NCBI RefSeq assembly: GCF_009911645.1
Contig: NZ_QWKI01000033.1
Span: 1-63,564 of the forward strand
Reading direction: 5' to 3'
Source of the DNA: Pseudoflavonifractor sp. 60
GTDB lineage: Bacteria > Bacillota > Clostridia > Oscillospirales > Oscillospiraceae
Length of the DNA: 63,564 bases
A program made the position numbers and the translations under genes. Position 1 is the stretch's first letter. The number at the start of each line of letters is the position of its first letter. Shown here one piece after another: positions 8,387-16,597 of this stretch. Below the pieces are notes generated by a model. The model searched no databases. It saw only the letters and a list, made by a program, of their open reading frames with translations, and was not told where the DNA came from.

Positions 8387-9001
8387 ATGAAGGTGCGCGA
8401 AAAAAAGAGAAAAAATGTAGTCAATATTTTGACCTGTGTTCTCTCGGTGTTAGGGGCAATCGGGCTGCTCCTTTTCTATGGTAGTCTTCCATCAAAAGAT
8501 AACATACAGATCGGGAATCTTCCGAAGGAATTTAACATTGATGTGGGCAATAATCACATTGATTTTCAGGTGGAAAATGAGTGTTCAGCATATGCGTCCG
8601 CCTACGTTATGCGGCACTTAGGTAGGCAGGTTGCAGGTTCTGAATTGTATAATGATATTCACCGTGTATTCGGCTTCGTTTCTGTCAATTCTGTTGTTAG
8701 CCTGTTGCAAAGTTATGGATATGCAGCAAAAGCCTATCATGGAGATCATAACACTCTAAAGCAACGTTTAATTTCAGGAGTGCCTATTATCGCATTTATA
8801 CGCACGCCTGATGATACGCACTATGTTGTAGTTGTTGGATATGATGAGAATTTCATATATCTGGTAGATTCAATCTCTGATAACGTCAATGCAAATGGCG
8901 GCTGGTATAACAGAAAACTCAGCACAGAGGAATTTGATGAGATTTGGAGAACGAATATGTACCCTGTTGAGAATATCTATATTGTCATATCAGGATTATA
9001 A
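8387..9001 (+). CDS. Membrane-anchored C39-like (papain-fold) cysteine peptidase
   Basis: The 204-residue protein has a basic N-terminus, one membrane span (about residues 11-31) and a peptidase_C39_2-like domain. The likely active-site residues are the oxyanion Gln61, nucleophile Cys66 (QVENECSAYASAYVM), His145 (DTHYVVVVGYDE) and Asp161 (YLVDSISD). In such proteins the domain cleaves or binds peptides outside the membrane; the substrate is unknown here. The start is set by the upstream promoter and an AAGGA site at 8377-8381. Its DNA is clearly AT-richer than its neighbours and it splits two paralogous membrane-protein genes, so it was probably acquired by transfer. Confidence 0.75.
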   Translation: MKVREKKRKNVVNILTCVLSVLGAIGLLLFYGSLPSKDNIQIGNLPKEFNIDVGNNHIDFQVENECSAYASAYVMRHLGRQVAGSELYNDIHRVFGFVSVNSVVSLLQSYGYAAKAYHGDHNTLKQRLISGVPIIAFIRTPDDTHYVVVVGYDENFIYLVDSISDNVNANGGWYNRKLSTEEFDEIWRTNMYPVENIYIVISGL

Positions 9002-9022
9002 AAATATAATTTCCGGTTTATG

Positions 9023-9053
9023 GGGGGATTTCATCTTTTGGGTAAAATCCCCC
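9023..9053 (+). terminator. Hairpin after the C39-like gene
   Basis: GGGGGATTT (9023-9031) pairs with AAATCCCCC (9045-9053). The position fits a terminator, but only two T residues follow, so termination would be weak. The hairpin ends eight bases before the next ATG. Confidence 0.5.
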
Positions 9054-9060
9054 TTGACAA

Positions 9061-9726
9061 ATGTTCTCTTGGTACTGGCTGCTGCTGATCTTCAGCGGCG
9101 GCAGCTTCGGGCTGAGCGCCGTGCTGCTGGTTTTCTATCTGTGCCGGGCCATCCGGAATTGGGTTAAGGCCTGCGGTGTCTGGAGAGATGAGGTCCTGCC
9201 CAAGCTGGCGGAGATCGACAACTGGGACAGGGCGGGCCAGAAGGAAGAGGAATACAGCCGCGGCCGGGTTATGGCATATGGAAGCAGATACCATTCCGCC
9301 GCCCTGAGCTATTTCGTCTGCGGTTTTCTGTGTTTTCTCATCGTCCTGGGCAGCGGCGGGATGCTGGCACAGGAGGACCTGGCCAAGCTCCCCTTCCAGG
9401 CCCGGGAGGACCTGTCTCAGATCGAGGCCGGCTTTTTGCAGACTGCAGAGGTGTGGATCAGCCCCAACTGCCGTCCGGCCCGCCTGCCCGGTCCCTACGG
9501 GGAGGGCCAGCCGGAGCTGACGACCCTCTATGGGGTCATCAGCGAGGACACCGAGTTTCAGTGGGTCCGGATCTATGTCCCCCATGCGCTGGGCTTCTCT
9601 GTGGACCAGGGCCGCCTTTTCGACGAGGAGAAGACCCTTGGCTGGAACTGGGAACACGCCCGTCGCTACCAGGTGCGCTATACCTCCGGCCTCCACGTGG
9701 CCGTGGAGCTTGCGCCCATCCCCTGA
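9061..9726 (+). CDS. Membrane protein with C-terminal extracytoplasmic domain, paralog B
   Basis: The 221-residue product has an N-terminal membrane span (about 4-30), a linker, a second span (about 82-103) and a C-terminal soluble domain that aligns with the end of the protein at 6926 (GWNWE-x-x-x-x-Y-x-V-x-YTS-x-x-H). No ribosome-binding site is visible before the ATG; instead it is preceded directly by the hairpin that follows the C39 gene. This suggests that the original upstream sequence was replaced by the insertion and that the true or former start may be lost. Function unknown. Confidence 0.65.
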   Translation: MFSWYWLLLIFSGGSFGLSAVLLVFYLCRAIRNWVKACGVWRDEVLPKLAEIDNWDRAGQKEEEYSRGRVMAYGSRYHSAALSYFVCGFLCFLIVLGSGGMLAQEDLAKLPFQAREDLSQIEAGFLQTAEVWISPNCRPARLPGPYGEGQPELTTLYGVISEDTEFQWVRIYVPHALGFSVDQGRLFDEEKTLGWNWEHARRYQVRYTSGLHVAVELAPIP

Positions 9727-9776
9727 ATCCAACCCCACCAAATACCCCCATGTTTACTCTAAACGGAGGTCCTGCT

Positions 9777-11168
9777 ATGCTGAACATTGTGGAAACCTTC
9801 ATCCGGGCGCAGGACATGATCCCCACCGGGTCCACTGTACTGTGCGCAGTGTCGGGCGGGGCGGACTCCATCGCCATGCTCCATGTGCTGTACCGCCTGC
9901 GTCCCAAGCTGAATTTTAATCTGGCCGCCGCCCACTACAATCACCGGCTGCGGGGGCTGGAGTCGGACCGTGACGCCGTCTTTACCGCTCAGTTTGTCCA
10001 GCTCTGCTGCGGTCCACAGCGGCTGTCCCAGGGGGAGGTTCTGCCCGCCGTCCAGCTGTACAGCGGCTCAGGTGACGTGGCGGCCCAGGCGAAGCTCCGG
10101 AGGACCGGCATTGAGGAGACCGCCCGGGATATGCGCTATGCTTTCCTGCGTCAGGCTGCCCGGGAGGCGGGGGCCGATCTCATTGCCACCGCCCACACCG
10201 CCAACGACAATGTGGAGACCATCCTCTTTCATCTGGCCCGGGGCAGCGGCCTGCGGGGACTGGGAGGGATCCCACCCAAGCGGGACGGCGTGATCCGGCC
10301 TCTGCTTACTATAAGCCGCCAGCAGGTGGAGGAGTATCTGTTCCGCCTCTGCCTGCCCTACATGGAGGACAGCTCCAACCAGAACGACGACTATACCCGC
10401 AACCGCATCCGCCACCAGGTGCTGCCTGTGCTGGAGGATGTGGCCCCCGGATTTGCAGGCCGGCTGGTGGACACCGCCGCCCGGCTTCGGGAGGACGAGA
10501 ATTGCCTTACGGAGCTGGCCCGGGCTCTGGCAGACCAGGCGGTCCCCTGGCGGGAGGGGCTGGCGGTGAATGTCCAGGCCATTGCCGCCGCCCCCGACCC
10601 CATTGCTGTCCGGGCACTGCGGCTGCTGCTGGGACAGCTGTGGGGGGGAGATCAGAACTGTTCCGCCGTCCATCTCAATTCTCTGCTCCGCCTGTGCCGG
10701 GGGACGGACCCCTCAGCGGAGCTCAGCTTACCCCACCGGACCAACGCCCGCCGCTGCTATGAAAAGCTGCTGCTGGTCCCCCGGCTGGGATACATACCGC
10801 TGAAGGAGTGCCTGGCGCCTCTGGCCGGTGAACTGGACTGCGGCCCCTGGCGCATCGCCTGCCAGGAGGAGCGTTATAACGGTCAGCTCCACTCCCCCTG
10901 GGAGTTCTGGCTGAGCAGGCAGGATGCCCCAGAGCTGGCAATCCGTCCCCGCCGTAGCGGAGACCGGCTGACGCCGCCGGGACGGCTGGGCAAAACGGTG
11001 AAAAAATGGATGATCGAGGAAAAGGTCCCCCGATTCCAGAGGGAGGTCCTTCCGGTCTTCACCTGCGGGGGACAGGTGGCCGCTGTGGCCGGACTGGGCC
11101 CTGACCGCCGATTTGCCGCACAAAACGGCCAGCCCGCCTGGCATATGACCATTGTGCCGGTTGAGTGA
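9777..11168 (+). CDS. tilS: tRNA(Ile)-lysidine synthetase
   Basis: The 463-residue enzyme adds lysine to C34 of the CAU anticodon of tRNA-Ile2, changing its identity from Met to Ile. The PP-loop motif SGGADS is at residues 26-31, followed by AAHYNHRLRG and TAHTANDNVETIL, both typical of TilS. A C-terminal domain (KVPRFQREVLPVF) completes the protein. The ATG at 9777 follows CGGAGG (9764-9769); an in-frame ATG at 9750 has no such site. The order tilS-hpt-ftsH is conserved in many Firmicutes. Confidence 0.94.
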   Translation: MLNIVETFIRAQDMIPTGSTVLCAVSGGADSIAMLHVLYRLRPKLNFNLAAAHYNHRLRGLESDRDAVFTAQFVQLCCGPQRLSQGEVLPAVQLYSGSGDVAAQAKLRRTGIEETARDMRYAFLRQAAREAGADLIATAHTANDNVETILFHLARGSGLRGLGGIPPKRDGVIRPLLTISRQQVEEYLFRLCLPYMEDSSNQNDDYTRNRIRHQVLPVLEDVAPGFAGRLVDTAARLREDENCLTELARALADQAVPWREGLAVNVQAIAAAPDPIAVRALRLLLGQLWGGDQNCSAVHLNSLLRLCRGTDPSAELSLPHRTNARRCYEKLLLVPRLGYIPLKECLAPLAGELDCGPWRIACQEERYNGQLHSPWEFWLSRQDAPELAIRPRRSGDRLTPPGRLGKTVKKWMIEEKVPRFQREVLPVFTCGGQVAAVAGLGPDRRFAAQNGQPAWHMTIVPVE

Positions 11169-11227
11169 GCCGCCTGACGGGCTGTCTCAAAGTTTCACAG
11201 AAAAAGTTGGAAAGGAAGAAAATTTCT

Positions 11228-11770
11228 ATGCTAGAGCAGGATATTCAGGAGATATTATTTAGTGAGGAGCAGCTCAAAGAGCGGGTACAGGCTATTGCCC
11301 GGCAGATTGAGGCGGACTATGAGGGCAGAGAGGTTATGCTGATTAGCGTACTGCGCGGGTCCTTTGTCTTTATGGCTGACCTGTGCCGGGCGCTGAAGCT
11401 TCCCTGCACTATGGATTTTATGTCGGTGTCCTCCTACGGCAGCGGCACCAGCTCCAGCGGCCAGGTCCAGATCACCAAGGACCTGTCCGAGGACATTACC
11501 GGTCGCCACGTCATTGTACTGGAGGATATTCTGGATTCGGGCAACACCCTGAGCTATCTGCTGAACATTTTGGAGCACCGCCATCCCGCCTCCGTCCGCC
11601 TGTGCGCCCTGCTGGACAAGCCGGACCGCCGGGTCAAGCCGGTGGAGCTGCACTACTGCGGCTTTACCATTCCCGACGCCTTTGTGGTGGGCTACGGTCT
11701 GGACTACGACCAGCACTACCGCAATCTCCCCTACATCGGCATTTTGAAGCCTGAGGTCTACGGCGGGTAA
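11228..11770 (+). CDS. hpt: Hypoxanthine phosphoribosyltransferase
   Basis: The 180-residue purine-salvage enzyme converts hypoxanthine or guanine with PRPP to IMP or GMP. The PRPP-binding motif [13 protein letters not shown] is at about residues 95-107, with acidic pair Glu99/Asp100. [13 protein letters not shown] and [20 protein letters not shown] are also diagnostic. The ATG at 11228 has AAAGGAAG upstream and gives the normal family length; earlier in-frame starts would overlap tilS. It lies between tilS and ftsH. Confidence 0.95.
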   Translation: MLEQDIQEILFSEEQLKERVQAIARQIEADYEGREVMLISVLRGSFVFMADLCRALKLPCTMDFMSVSSYGSGTSSSGQVQITKDLSEDITGRHVIVLEDILDSGNTLSYLLNILEHRHPASVRLCALLDKPDRRVKPVELHYCGFTIPDAFVVGYGLDYDQHYRNLPYIGILKPEVYGG

Positions 11771-11808
11771 CGCCCACAAGTCTGCGTTTTTTGGAAAGGA
11801 TCATGCCT

Positions 11809-13683
11809 ATGAGACGCTTTGGCCCACGGGATATCACCCTCTATTTTCTGCTGGCGCTGCTGCTTTGTGTGGCCGTTGTAACCCTCCAGGACGTAAATCG
11901 GGGTGAGACGCCCACCTACAGTCAGATCCGCACCTATTTTCTCCAGGAGCAGGTGGAGTTCTTTACCCTGGAGGACAACACTCTGACCCTGACCCTCCGG
12001 GGACAGGGCGGGGATGAGCCGGTCCGCATTACCTACCATGTGGCCAGCCCAACAGTGTTCTATGACGATATGCGGGAGCTGATTAACCAGCAGCTGGAGT
12101 CAGGGATTTTAAAGGGCTACGACTATCCGCCGGGAGTTGAGAGCTCCTGGTGGTTCAACCTGATCCCCTATCTGATTGCGGCGGCGGTGCTGTGCCTGTT
12201 CTGGTACCTGATGAATCGCCAGCGCAGTGCGGGAGCCGGCGGGGGAGCTGCTGGAGCCGCCCGGTTCAGCCACGCCCGCACCCGCACGCTGACCGATCAG
12301 GGGAAGAAAGTCACCTTTTTGGACGTGGCCGGCGCAGACGAGGAGAAGGAGGAGCTCCAGGAGATTGTAGAGTTCCTCCGAGACCCCCAGAAATTTACCA
12401 ACCTGGGGGCCCGCATCCCCAAGGGCGTACTGCTGGTGGGCCCTCCGGGGACGGGTAAGACCCTCATCGCCAAGGCGGTGGCTGGGGAGGCCGGGGTGAA
12501 GTTCCTGTCCATCTCGGGGTCCGACTTTGTGGAGCTCTATGTGGGCGTGGGCGCCAGCCGGGTTCGGGACCTGTTCGACCAGGCCCAGCGAGAGGCCCCC
12601 GCCATTGTCTTCATCGACGAGATCGACGCGGTGGGCCGCCAGCGGGGCACCGGACTGGGGGGCGGCCACGACGAGCGGGAGCAGACCCTGAACCAGCTGC
12701 TGGTGGAGATGGACGGCTTTACCTCCAACGAAGGGGTCATTGTGTTGGCCGCCACAAACCGTCAGGACATTCTGGATCCCGCCCTCCTGCGGCCCGGTCG
12801 CTTTGACCGGCAAATTTACGTGGGTCTGCCCGATATCAAGGGGCGGGAGGAAATTTTGCAGGTCCACGCCCGGCAGAAGCCCCTGGCGGAGGACGTCTCC
12901 CTGCGGAATATCGCCCGGGCCACTGCCGGTTTCACCGGAGCCGACCTGGAAAATCTGCTGAACGAGGGGGCACTGCTGGCCGCCCGGGCGGACCGGCGGT
13001 TTATCCTGATGAGCGACCTCCACGACGCCATGCTCAAGGTGATTGCAGGGCCGGAAAAACGCAGCCGGGTTGTCACCGAGCGGGCCCGGAAGCTCACCGC
13101 CTACCACGAGGCAGGCCACGCTGTGGTCATCCATGAGCTGTCCACCGCCGACCCCGTCCATCAGATCACCATTATCCCCCGAGGCCAGGCCGGCGGTATG
13201 ACTATCTCCCTGCCCCGGGAGGATGTGGCCTACCAGTCCAGGACCGAGTTGGAAGAGCAGATTGCCCGCTGCCTGGGAGGCCGGGCGGCAGAACAGCTGG
13301 TGCTGGGGGATATCTCCACCGGCGCAGGCAGCGATATCCAGCGGGCCTCCGCCATCGCCCGAAATATGGTGATGCGTTACGGTATGAGTGAAAAACTGGG
13401 CAGCGTCACCTTTGAAAGCGGCCACGACGAGGTGTTCATTGGCCGGTCCATGGCCCAGGCCAAAAGCTACTCCGAAGAGGTGGCTGCTGTCATCGACGGC
13501 GAGGTCCGCAGCCTCATCGACCAGGCCTACGCGAGGTGTGAGGAGATCCTGACCCGCCGCCGCAGAGAGCTGGAGATCACCGCCCGGTATCTGCTGGACC
13601 ATGAGACCATGGACGCTGAGACCTTTGCCAGGGTGTTCGATGACCCTAAGGCGGAGGAGTTCGCTCCCTATCAAAACGCATAA
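11809..13683 (+). CDS. ftsH: ATP-dependent zinc metalloprotease FtsH
   Basis: The 624-residue membrane AAA+ protease degrades misfolded membrane and regulatory proteins. A short N-terminal span (about 9-26), an extracytoplasmic domain and a second span (about 118-135) lead into the AAA module with Walker A GPPGTGKT (211-218) and Walker [12 protein letters not shown], then the zinc site HEAGH (433-437). The ATG at 11809 is chosen because the GAAAGGA site then has eight-base spacing; the ATG at 11803 would be only two bases away. The cytoplasmic tail after the protease domain is short. Confidence 0.95.
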   Translation: MRRFGPRDITLYFLLALLLCVAVVTLQDVNRGETPTYSQIRTYFLQEQVEFFTLEDNTLTLTLRGQGGDEPVRITYHVASPTVFYDDMRELINQQLESGILKGYDYPPGVESSWWFNLIPYLIAAAVLCLFWYLMNRQRSAGAGGGAAGAARFSHARTRTLTDQGKKVTFLDVAGADEEKEELQEIVEFLRDPQKFTNLGARIPKGVLLVGPPGTGKTLIAKAVAGEAGVKFLSISGSDFVELYVGVGASRVRDLFDQAQREAPAIVFIDEIDAVGRQRGTGLGGGHDEREQTLNQLLVEMDGFTSNEGVIVLAATNRQDILDPALLRPGRFDRQIYVGLPDIKGREEILQVHARQKPLAEDVSLRNIARATAGFTGADLENLLNEGALLAARADRRFILMSDLHDAMLKVIAGPEKRSRVVTERARKLTAYHEAGHAVVIHELSTADPVHQITIIPRGQAGGMTISLPREDVAYQSRTELEEQIARCLGGRAAEQLVLGDISTGAGSDIQRASAIARNMVMRYGMSEKLGSVTFESGHDEVFIGRSMAQAKSYSEEVAAVIDGEVRSLIDQAYARCEEILTRRRRELEITARYLLDHETMDAETFARVFDDPKAEEFAPYQNA

Positions 13684-13723
13684 AGTTTTTCGGATTTTTC
13701 TCCCCCAATTTCCATTTTTCCTC

Positions 13724-13752
13724 TTTACAAGGGCGCGCAAATCTGCTATAAT
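13724..13752 (+). promoter_or_regulatory. Promoter of tRNA-Arg
   Basis: TTTACA (13724-13729) and TATAAT (13747-13752) are separated by 17 bases, and transcription would start about 15 bases before the tRNA. Confidence 0.8.
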
Positions 13753-13773
13753 AACTGAGTCCCCTGGAGATGT

Positions 13774-13850
13774 GCGTCCGTAGTTCAATTGGATAGAGCG
13801 TCAGATTCCGGTTCTGAATGTTGGGGGTTCGAGTCCCTTCGGGCGTGCCA
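13774..13850 (+). tRNA. tRNA-Arg (anticodon CCG)
   Basis: The 77-base sequence folds as a cloverleaf: acceptor GCGTCCG with CGGGCGT, an anticodon stem-loop TCAGA-TTCCGGT-TCTGA giving anticodon CCG, T-arm GGGGGTTCGAGTCCC-type and an encoded CCA. The first acceptor pair is G-U. It has its own promoter and a terminator-like hairpin directly downstream. Such tRNA 3' ends are common integration targets, which fits the mobile DNA that follows. Confidence 0.93.
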
Positions 13851-13859
13851 AAAATGCAG

Positions 13860-13916
13860 AACGCTTTCGATGCCGTAGGCTGAACACCTACGGCATCAAG
13901 CGTTTCCGGACTTTTT
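13860..13916 (+). terminator. Terminator after tRNA-Arg
   Basis: AACGCTT (13860-13866) and GATGCCGTAGG (13869-13879) pair with CCTACGGCATC (13887-13897) and AAGCGTT (13898-13904), followed by a T run at 13912-13916. It forms part of the repeated unit described above. Confidence 0.75.
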
Positions 13917-14005
13917 GACCCCCGAATTTTCACAGGTCAAACAACAGATGCCAAAAGGCGATTTTGAGCAACTGGGGGGACTCGAACCCTCACGCTGCGT
14001 TCATT

Positions 14006-14081
14006 GGAATATAGTACAGCTGGAACAGCGTTTGGTTCACAACCGTGAGATGCGAGAGTTCAAATCTCTCTGCCTCCACCA
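14006..14081 (+). pseudogene. Degenerate tRNA-like sequence (CAC in the anticodon position)
   Basis: A D-arm-like AGTACAGCTGGAACAGC, a loop TTCACAA, a good T-arm GAGAGTTCAAATCTCTC and a 3' end TGCCTCCA-CCA resemble a tRNA. The 5' strand (GGAATAT) pairs with only three of the seven acceptor positions and the anticodon stem is poor. It is therefore more likely a rearranged remnant, for example the 3' end of a target tRNA left by an integration event, than a working tRNA. Confidence 0.4.
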
Positions 14082-14099
14082 TCTATCCCGCCCACTTTG

Positions 14100-14163
14100 G
14101 ATGCCGTAGGCTGAACGCCTACGGCATCAGGGCTTTCAGGGGTTTTTGAGCCCTGATTTTTTA
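14100..14163 (+). terminator. Double hairpin downstream of the tRNA-like sequence
   Basis: The second copy of GATGCCGTAGG/CCTACGGCATC (14100-14128) is followed by CAGGGCT (14128-14134) pairing with AGCCCTG (14149-14155) and a T run. The second stem is a convincing terminator. Confidence 0.6.
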
Positions 14164-14258
14164 CCAGTAAAACAAAAGATGTAAATGAGGTTTTTTCAGT
14201 AGCTGGAGGGGATTGAACTCTTGTGGCTGGAAAATCCGCGGTGCCCTTTTTGAATGGC

Positions 14259-14361
14259 AAAAAGGGCGCTAAAATTCATCTGCAATCAAGCGCCAGTTTT
14301 ATGGTCCCAAACGGGCCAAAAGACTGGCGCTTTTTTGCTGCTCCAAAAAGGGCGCTAAAAT
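14259..14361 (+). repeat. 17-bp direct repeat flanking a terminator
   Basis: AAAAAGGGCGCTAAAAT occurs at 14259-14275 and exactly again at 14345-14361, on both sides of a terminator. The first copy is also the right arm of a GCCCTTTTTG/CAAAAAGGGC hairpin (14243-14268). The second copy ends just before the ribosome-binding site of the first element gene, so it could be an operator, an attenuation element or a scar of the element end. Confidence 0.6.
14288..14336 (+). terminator. Terminator upstream of the first element gene
   Basis: AAGCGCCAGT (14288-14297) pairs with ACTGGCGCTT (14323-14332), followed by six T residues. It insulates the element operon from upstream transcription or acts as an attenuator, as no gene lies directly before it. 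Confidence 0.8.
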
Positions 14362-14379
14362 AAAAAAGGAGATGTTGAA

Positions 14380-15090
14380 ATGGAAACAATAAATGCAGAG
14401 CAGAAGACCAACTACTTCAAGGAGCTGACCCTCAACCTTCAGCGAGGCGGTTTCACCGTTGGCTTGGAGTTGGACGGAATCCTGCCGGTGGAACTGGACG
14501 GCCAGCGCCTGTGCCAGATCACCGACAGCGGCGGAGTCCGGTACTGGAAAGAAGATGTGGCCAGCGATAAACTGGAGGCGGCGCTGGATAAGGCGACCGA
14601 CATTGCCAAGGTCACCGCTGAATATATGCGCTTGGTGGAAGCAGCGCCCCGTTTGACAGTGGGCAGCCTCAAGGGCGACTACAGGACGCTGGCAGAGTTC
14701 AATGACACAGTTTTGGTGGGACACCCCACATCTCTTGGAATGCAATTTATCAGCTGGGAGCTGACGAACAACCGGTCCTCGCTGTATCAGGGGCACTACT
14801 TAGGCCCTGGTGCTGGGGTGGGCAGCTACACTGCCGCCAAGCAGGATTTTGCTGTCCGATCCGGCCTGATCCCCAAGAAAGCTCTGTTTACCCCGGAGCA
14901 GATGATGGAGATATACTACTGCTGCACCGATGTCCTGGCGGGGCTTTACTCCATCACAGACGAGCAGCAGGAATGCCTGAAGTCCATCCTGGAGCAGATA
15001 GAACACGGTGTCCCCGACTTTGATGAACGGCTCCAAAAGGAACTTAACGCTTCAGACGCCCCAGACAGCGACGGAATGCGGTTCTGCTAA
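14380..15090 (+). CDS. Element protein of unknown function
   Basis: The ATG follows AAAAAAGGAGATG, a strong ribosome-binding site. The 236-residue protein is soluble and acidic without signal peptide or membrane span. Segments such as VGHPTSLGMQFISWELTNNRSSLYQGHYLG and a terminal acidic stretch are visible. It is the first gene of the element and is followed by a terminator, so it forms its own transcript. I do not recognise a domain. It lacks the shared GGM tail seen in the genes downstream. Confidence 0.7.
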   Translation: METINAEQKTNYFKELTLNLQRGGFTVGLELDGILPVELDGQRLCQITDSGGVRYWKEDVASDKLEAALDKATDIAKVTAEYMRLVEAAPRLTVGSLKGDYRTLAEFNDTVLVGHPTSLGMQFISWELTNNRSSLYQGHYLGPGAGVGSYTAAKQDFAVRSGLIPKKALFTPEQMMEIYYCCTDVLAGLYSITDEQQECLKSILEQIEHGVPDFDERLQKELNASDAPDSDGMRFC

Positions 15091-15113
15091 AAATCAAATA
15101 TTCATTACATTTT

Positions 15114-15150
15114 GGGCCGTTTCCCTTGAAAAAAGGGTAGGGCCCTTTTT
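15114..15150 (+). terminator. Terminator after the first element gene
   Basis: GGGCC (15114-15118) and CCCTT (15123-15127) pair with AAGGG (15133-15137) and GGCCC (15141-15145), followed by five T residues. Confidence 0.75.
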
Positions 15151-15200
15151 CGTTTTGCTCTTTTTTCAGGAAATGCAAATATTGAAAAGGAGCGAAAACT

Positions 15201-15383
15201 ATGCCTCGATACTTCATGAGCGATACCCGATTGGGCTGGCTGGAGAAAATGATGATGACCCCACCCAAACCAGCCCCCAGCCGCACACCGTCCCGGCAAA
15301 AAGGGCCCCAAAAGAAGCTGCCCTGCAGCCGGCCCGCCAAACCGAACTCCCGTGAGTGGGAGATCAAGGGGGACTGTGTATGA
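15201..15383 (+). CDS. Small basic proline-rich protein
   Basis: The ATG follows AAAAGGAGCG. The 60-residue product is strongly basic and rich in Pro, Lys and Arg (for example KPAPSRTPSRQKGP), and probably unstructured. Its TGA overlaps the ATG of the next gene (ATGA), so translation is coupled to the ArdA-like protein. It may bind nucleic acid, but nothing beyond composition supports that. Confidence 0.6.
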   Translation: MPRYFMSDTRLGWLEKMMMTPPKPAPSRTPSRQKGPQKKLPCSRPAKPNSREWEIKGDCV

Positions 15384-16597
15384 ACTACACGATCAAAGCG
15401 ACCCTGATCAATGCCCAGGACCCGGAACGCGGCCAAACGATCATCCACTTCCCCATCATGGATAGTCAGTATGATCAGGTGATCGAGATGCTTCGATCCG
15501 CGGAGCTTGGTTTTTCCGTGAATCGGGACTGCACCGTGGACGAGATCGACAGCCGGTACAGTGTGCTGAACACCCTGGAGGGCACACTGGTCAATGTGGA
15601 TCAGCTGGACTACCTGGCGAAACGACTGGATAGTTTCCGCGACAGCGAGGCCCATCAGTTTGAGGCTATGGCCCACAAGCTGGGGATCAGCCATATCAAG
15701 GACTTCATCAATTTGACGTTCTGCTGCCAGCAGGCCACGGTCATCACCGACTTTTCCGATTTGGAGTCCATATGGCGCAGCCATTTTATGAATCTGAATG
15801 GCAGCCTTGCCAGGATGGAGGAGCTGGAAGACCTGGACGGTGCCGAAACCGCTCTGCTGCTGATCGATGGCGGCGGAGGGGTAATCACACCTTACGGCGT
15901 AGTCTACGACAACGGCATGGTGCTGGAACAGCACTACAACGGACATCAGTTCCCCTTCTACCCTTACAACAGCCGCTTGATGGTGCTGGAGATCACGCCG
16001 AAGCGGGGGCTCACGGAAGGGACGAACCCGGAATACCTATATCTCCCCGCCGCGGAGTACAAAATTGAGCGAGCCCTGCTCCGTGTTGGCGTCAGCGCAT
16101 TGGCTGACGCGCGGGTACAGCTTAAATTCGATGAATTGCCGGACATCATAGCGGAGGCCCTGGATCTGGAGCATCTGAGCGGCGGCGATATCCCGGCCTT
16201 TAACCAGATGTGCCAAGCCATTGATCCTCTGGGAGAGGCGGATACGGAAAAGCTGAAGGCTGTGGTGCTGATGACGGAAACATCGGGCGCTGTGTCTGTC
16301 TGCCAGCTGGCGGAGGCTTTGGATCAGTTTGACTTCGTCCCCGGCATCCAGACCCCGGAGGAATATGGCCGATACATGATTCAGAAGTCCGGCCACTTCG
16401 AGTACGACGAGAATCTGGATGGCTTCTACGACTACCGGCGCTATGGAGAGCAGCGAATCCAGGAGGAAGGCGGACAGTTCAATGAATGCGGCTATGTGGC
16501 CTACCACGGAGAAATACCGCTGGAGGAGCTGATGCGGTCTGAATCTGCAGAACAGAGCCAGCAGTATCAAGGGTCTCAAATGGGAGGTTTGACATAA
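15380..16597 (+). CDS. ArdA-like antirestriction protein 1
   Basis: The 405-residue protein has an ArdA-like module near its C-terminus. ArdA proteins mimic the shape and charge of B-form DNA and inhibit type I restriction enzymes in a recipient cell. The match is the pattern LAEALDQFDFVPGI...EEYGRYMIQKSG...YDYRRYGEQ...GGQFNECGYVAYHG, comparable with the LNRLWEMV...YYIEETG...YIDYQAYGRDL core of Tn916 ArdA. The protein is acidic. It starts at the ATG that overlaps the previous stop and ends in QMGGLT. Its last codons, ATG-GGA-GGT, also form the ribosome-binding site of the next gene. Confidence 0.7.
   Translation: MNYTIKATLINAQDPERGQTIIHFPIMDSQYDQVIEMLRSAELGFSVNRDCTVDEIDSRYSVLNTLEGTLVNVDQLDYLAKRLDSFRDSEAHQFEAMAHKLGISHIKDFINLTFCCQQATVITDFSDLESIWRSHFMNLNGSLARMEELEDLDGAETALLLIDGGGGVITPYGVVYDNGMVLEQHYNGHQFPFYPYNSRLMVLEITPKRGLTEGTNPEYLYLPAAEYKIERALLRVGVSALADARVQLKFDELPDIIAEALDLEHLSGGDIPAFNQMCQAIDPLGEADTEKLKAVVLMTETSGAVSVCQLAEALDQFDFVPGIQTPEEYGRYMIQKSGHFEYDENLDGFYDYRRYGEQRIQEEGGQFNECGYVAYHGEIPLEELMRSESAEQSQQYQGSQMGGLT

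Larger units (their letters stand above)
13825..14220. repeat. Two palindromic units linked to tRNA T-arms
   Basis: Unit one: the tRNA-Arg T-arm GGGTTCGAGTCCC (13825-13837), the hairpin GATGCCGTAGG/CCTACGGCATC (13869-13897), then the exact inverse GGGACTCGAACCC (13977-13989). Unit two: the T-arm GAGTTCAAATC of a tRNA-like sequence (14056-14066), the same hairpin (14100-14128), then GATTGAACTC (14211-14220), inverse with one base missing. The spacing and the text between (CAGTAAAACAAAAGATG versus CAGGTCAAACAACAGATG) are also similar, so the units are imperfect direct copies of one another. Confidence 0.75.

Noticed and set aside
8053-8484. Plus-strand frame across the gap before the C39-like gene
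   Set aside because: It crosses the promoter of the C39-like gene, lacks a ribosome-binding site and has no family features.
12109-13788. 559-codon minus-strand frame opposite ftsH
   Set aside because: FtsH is certain on the plus strand, and the frame even runs into the tRNA promoter.
13972-13998. Minus-strand tRNA 3' half (GGGACTCGAACCC)
   Set aside because: Only the T-arm is present; no anticodon arm or acceptor partner follows on that strand, so it is not a tRNA gene.
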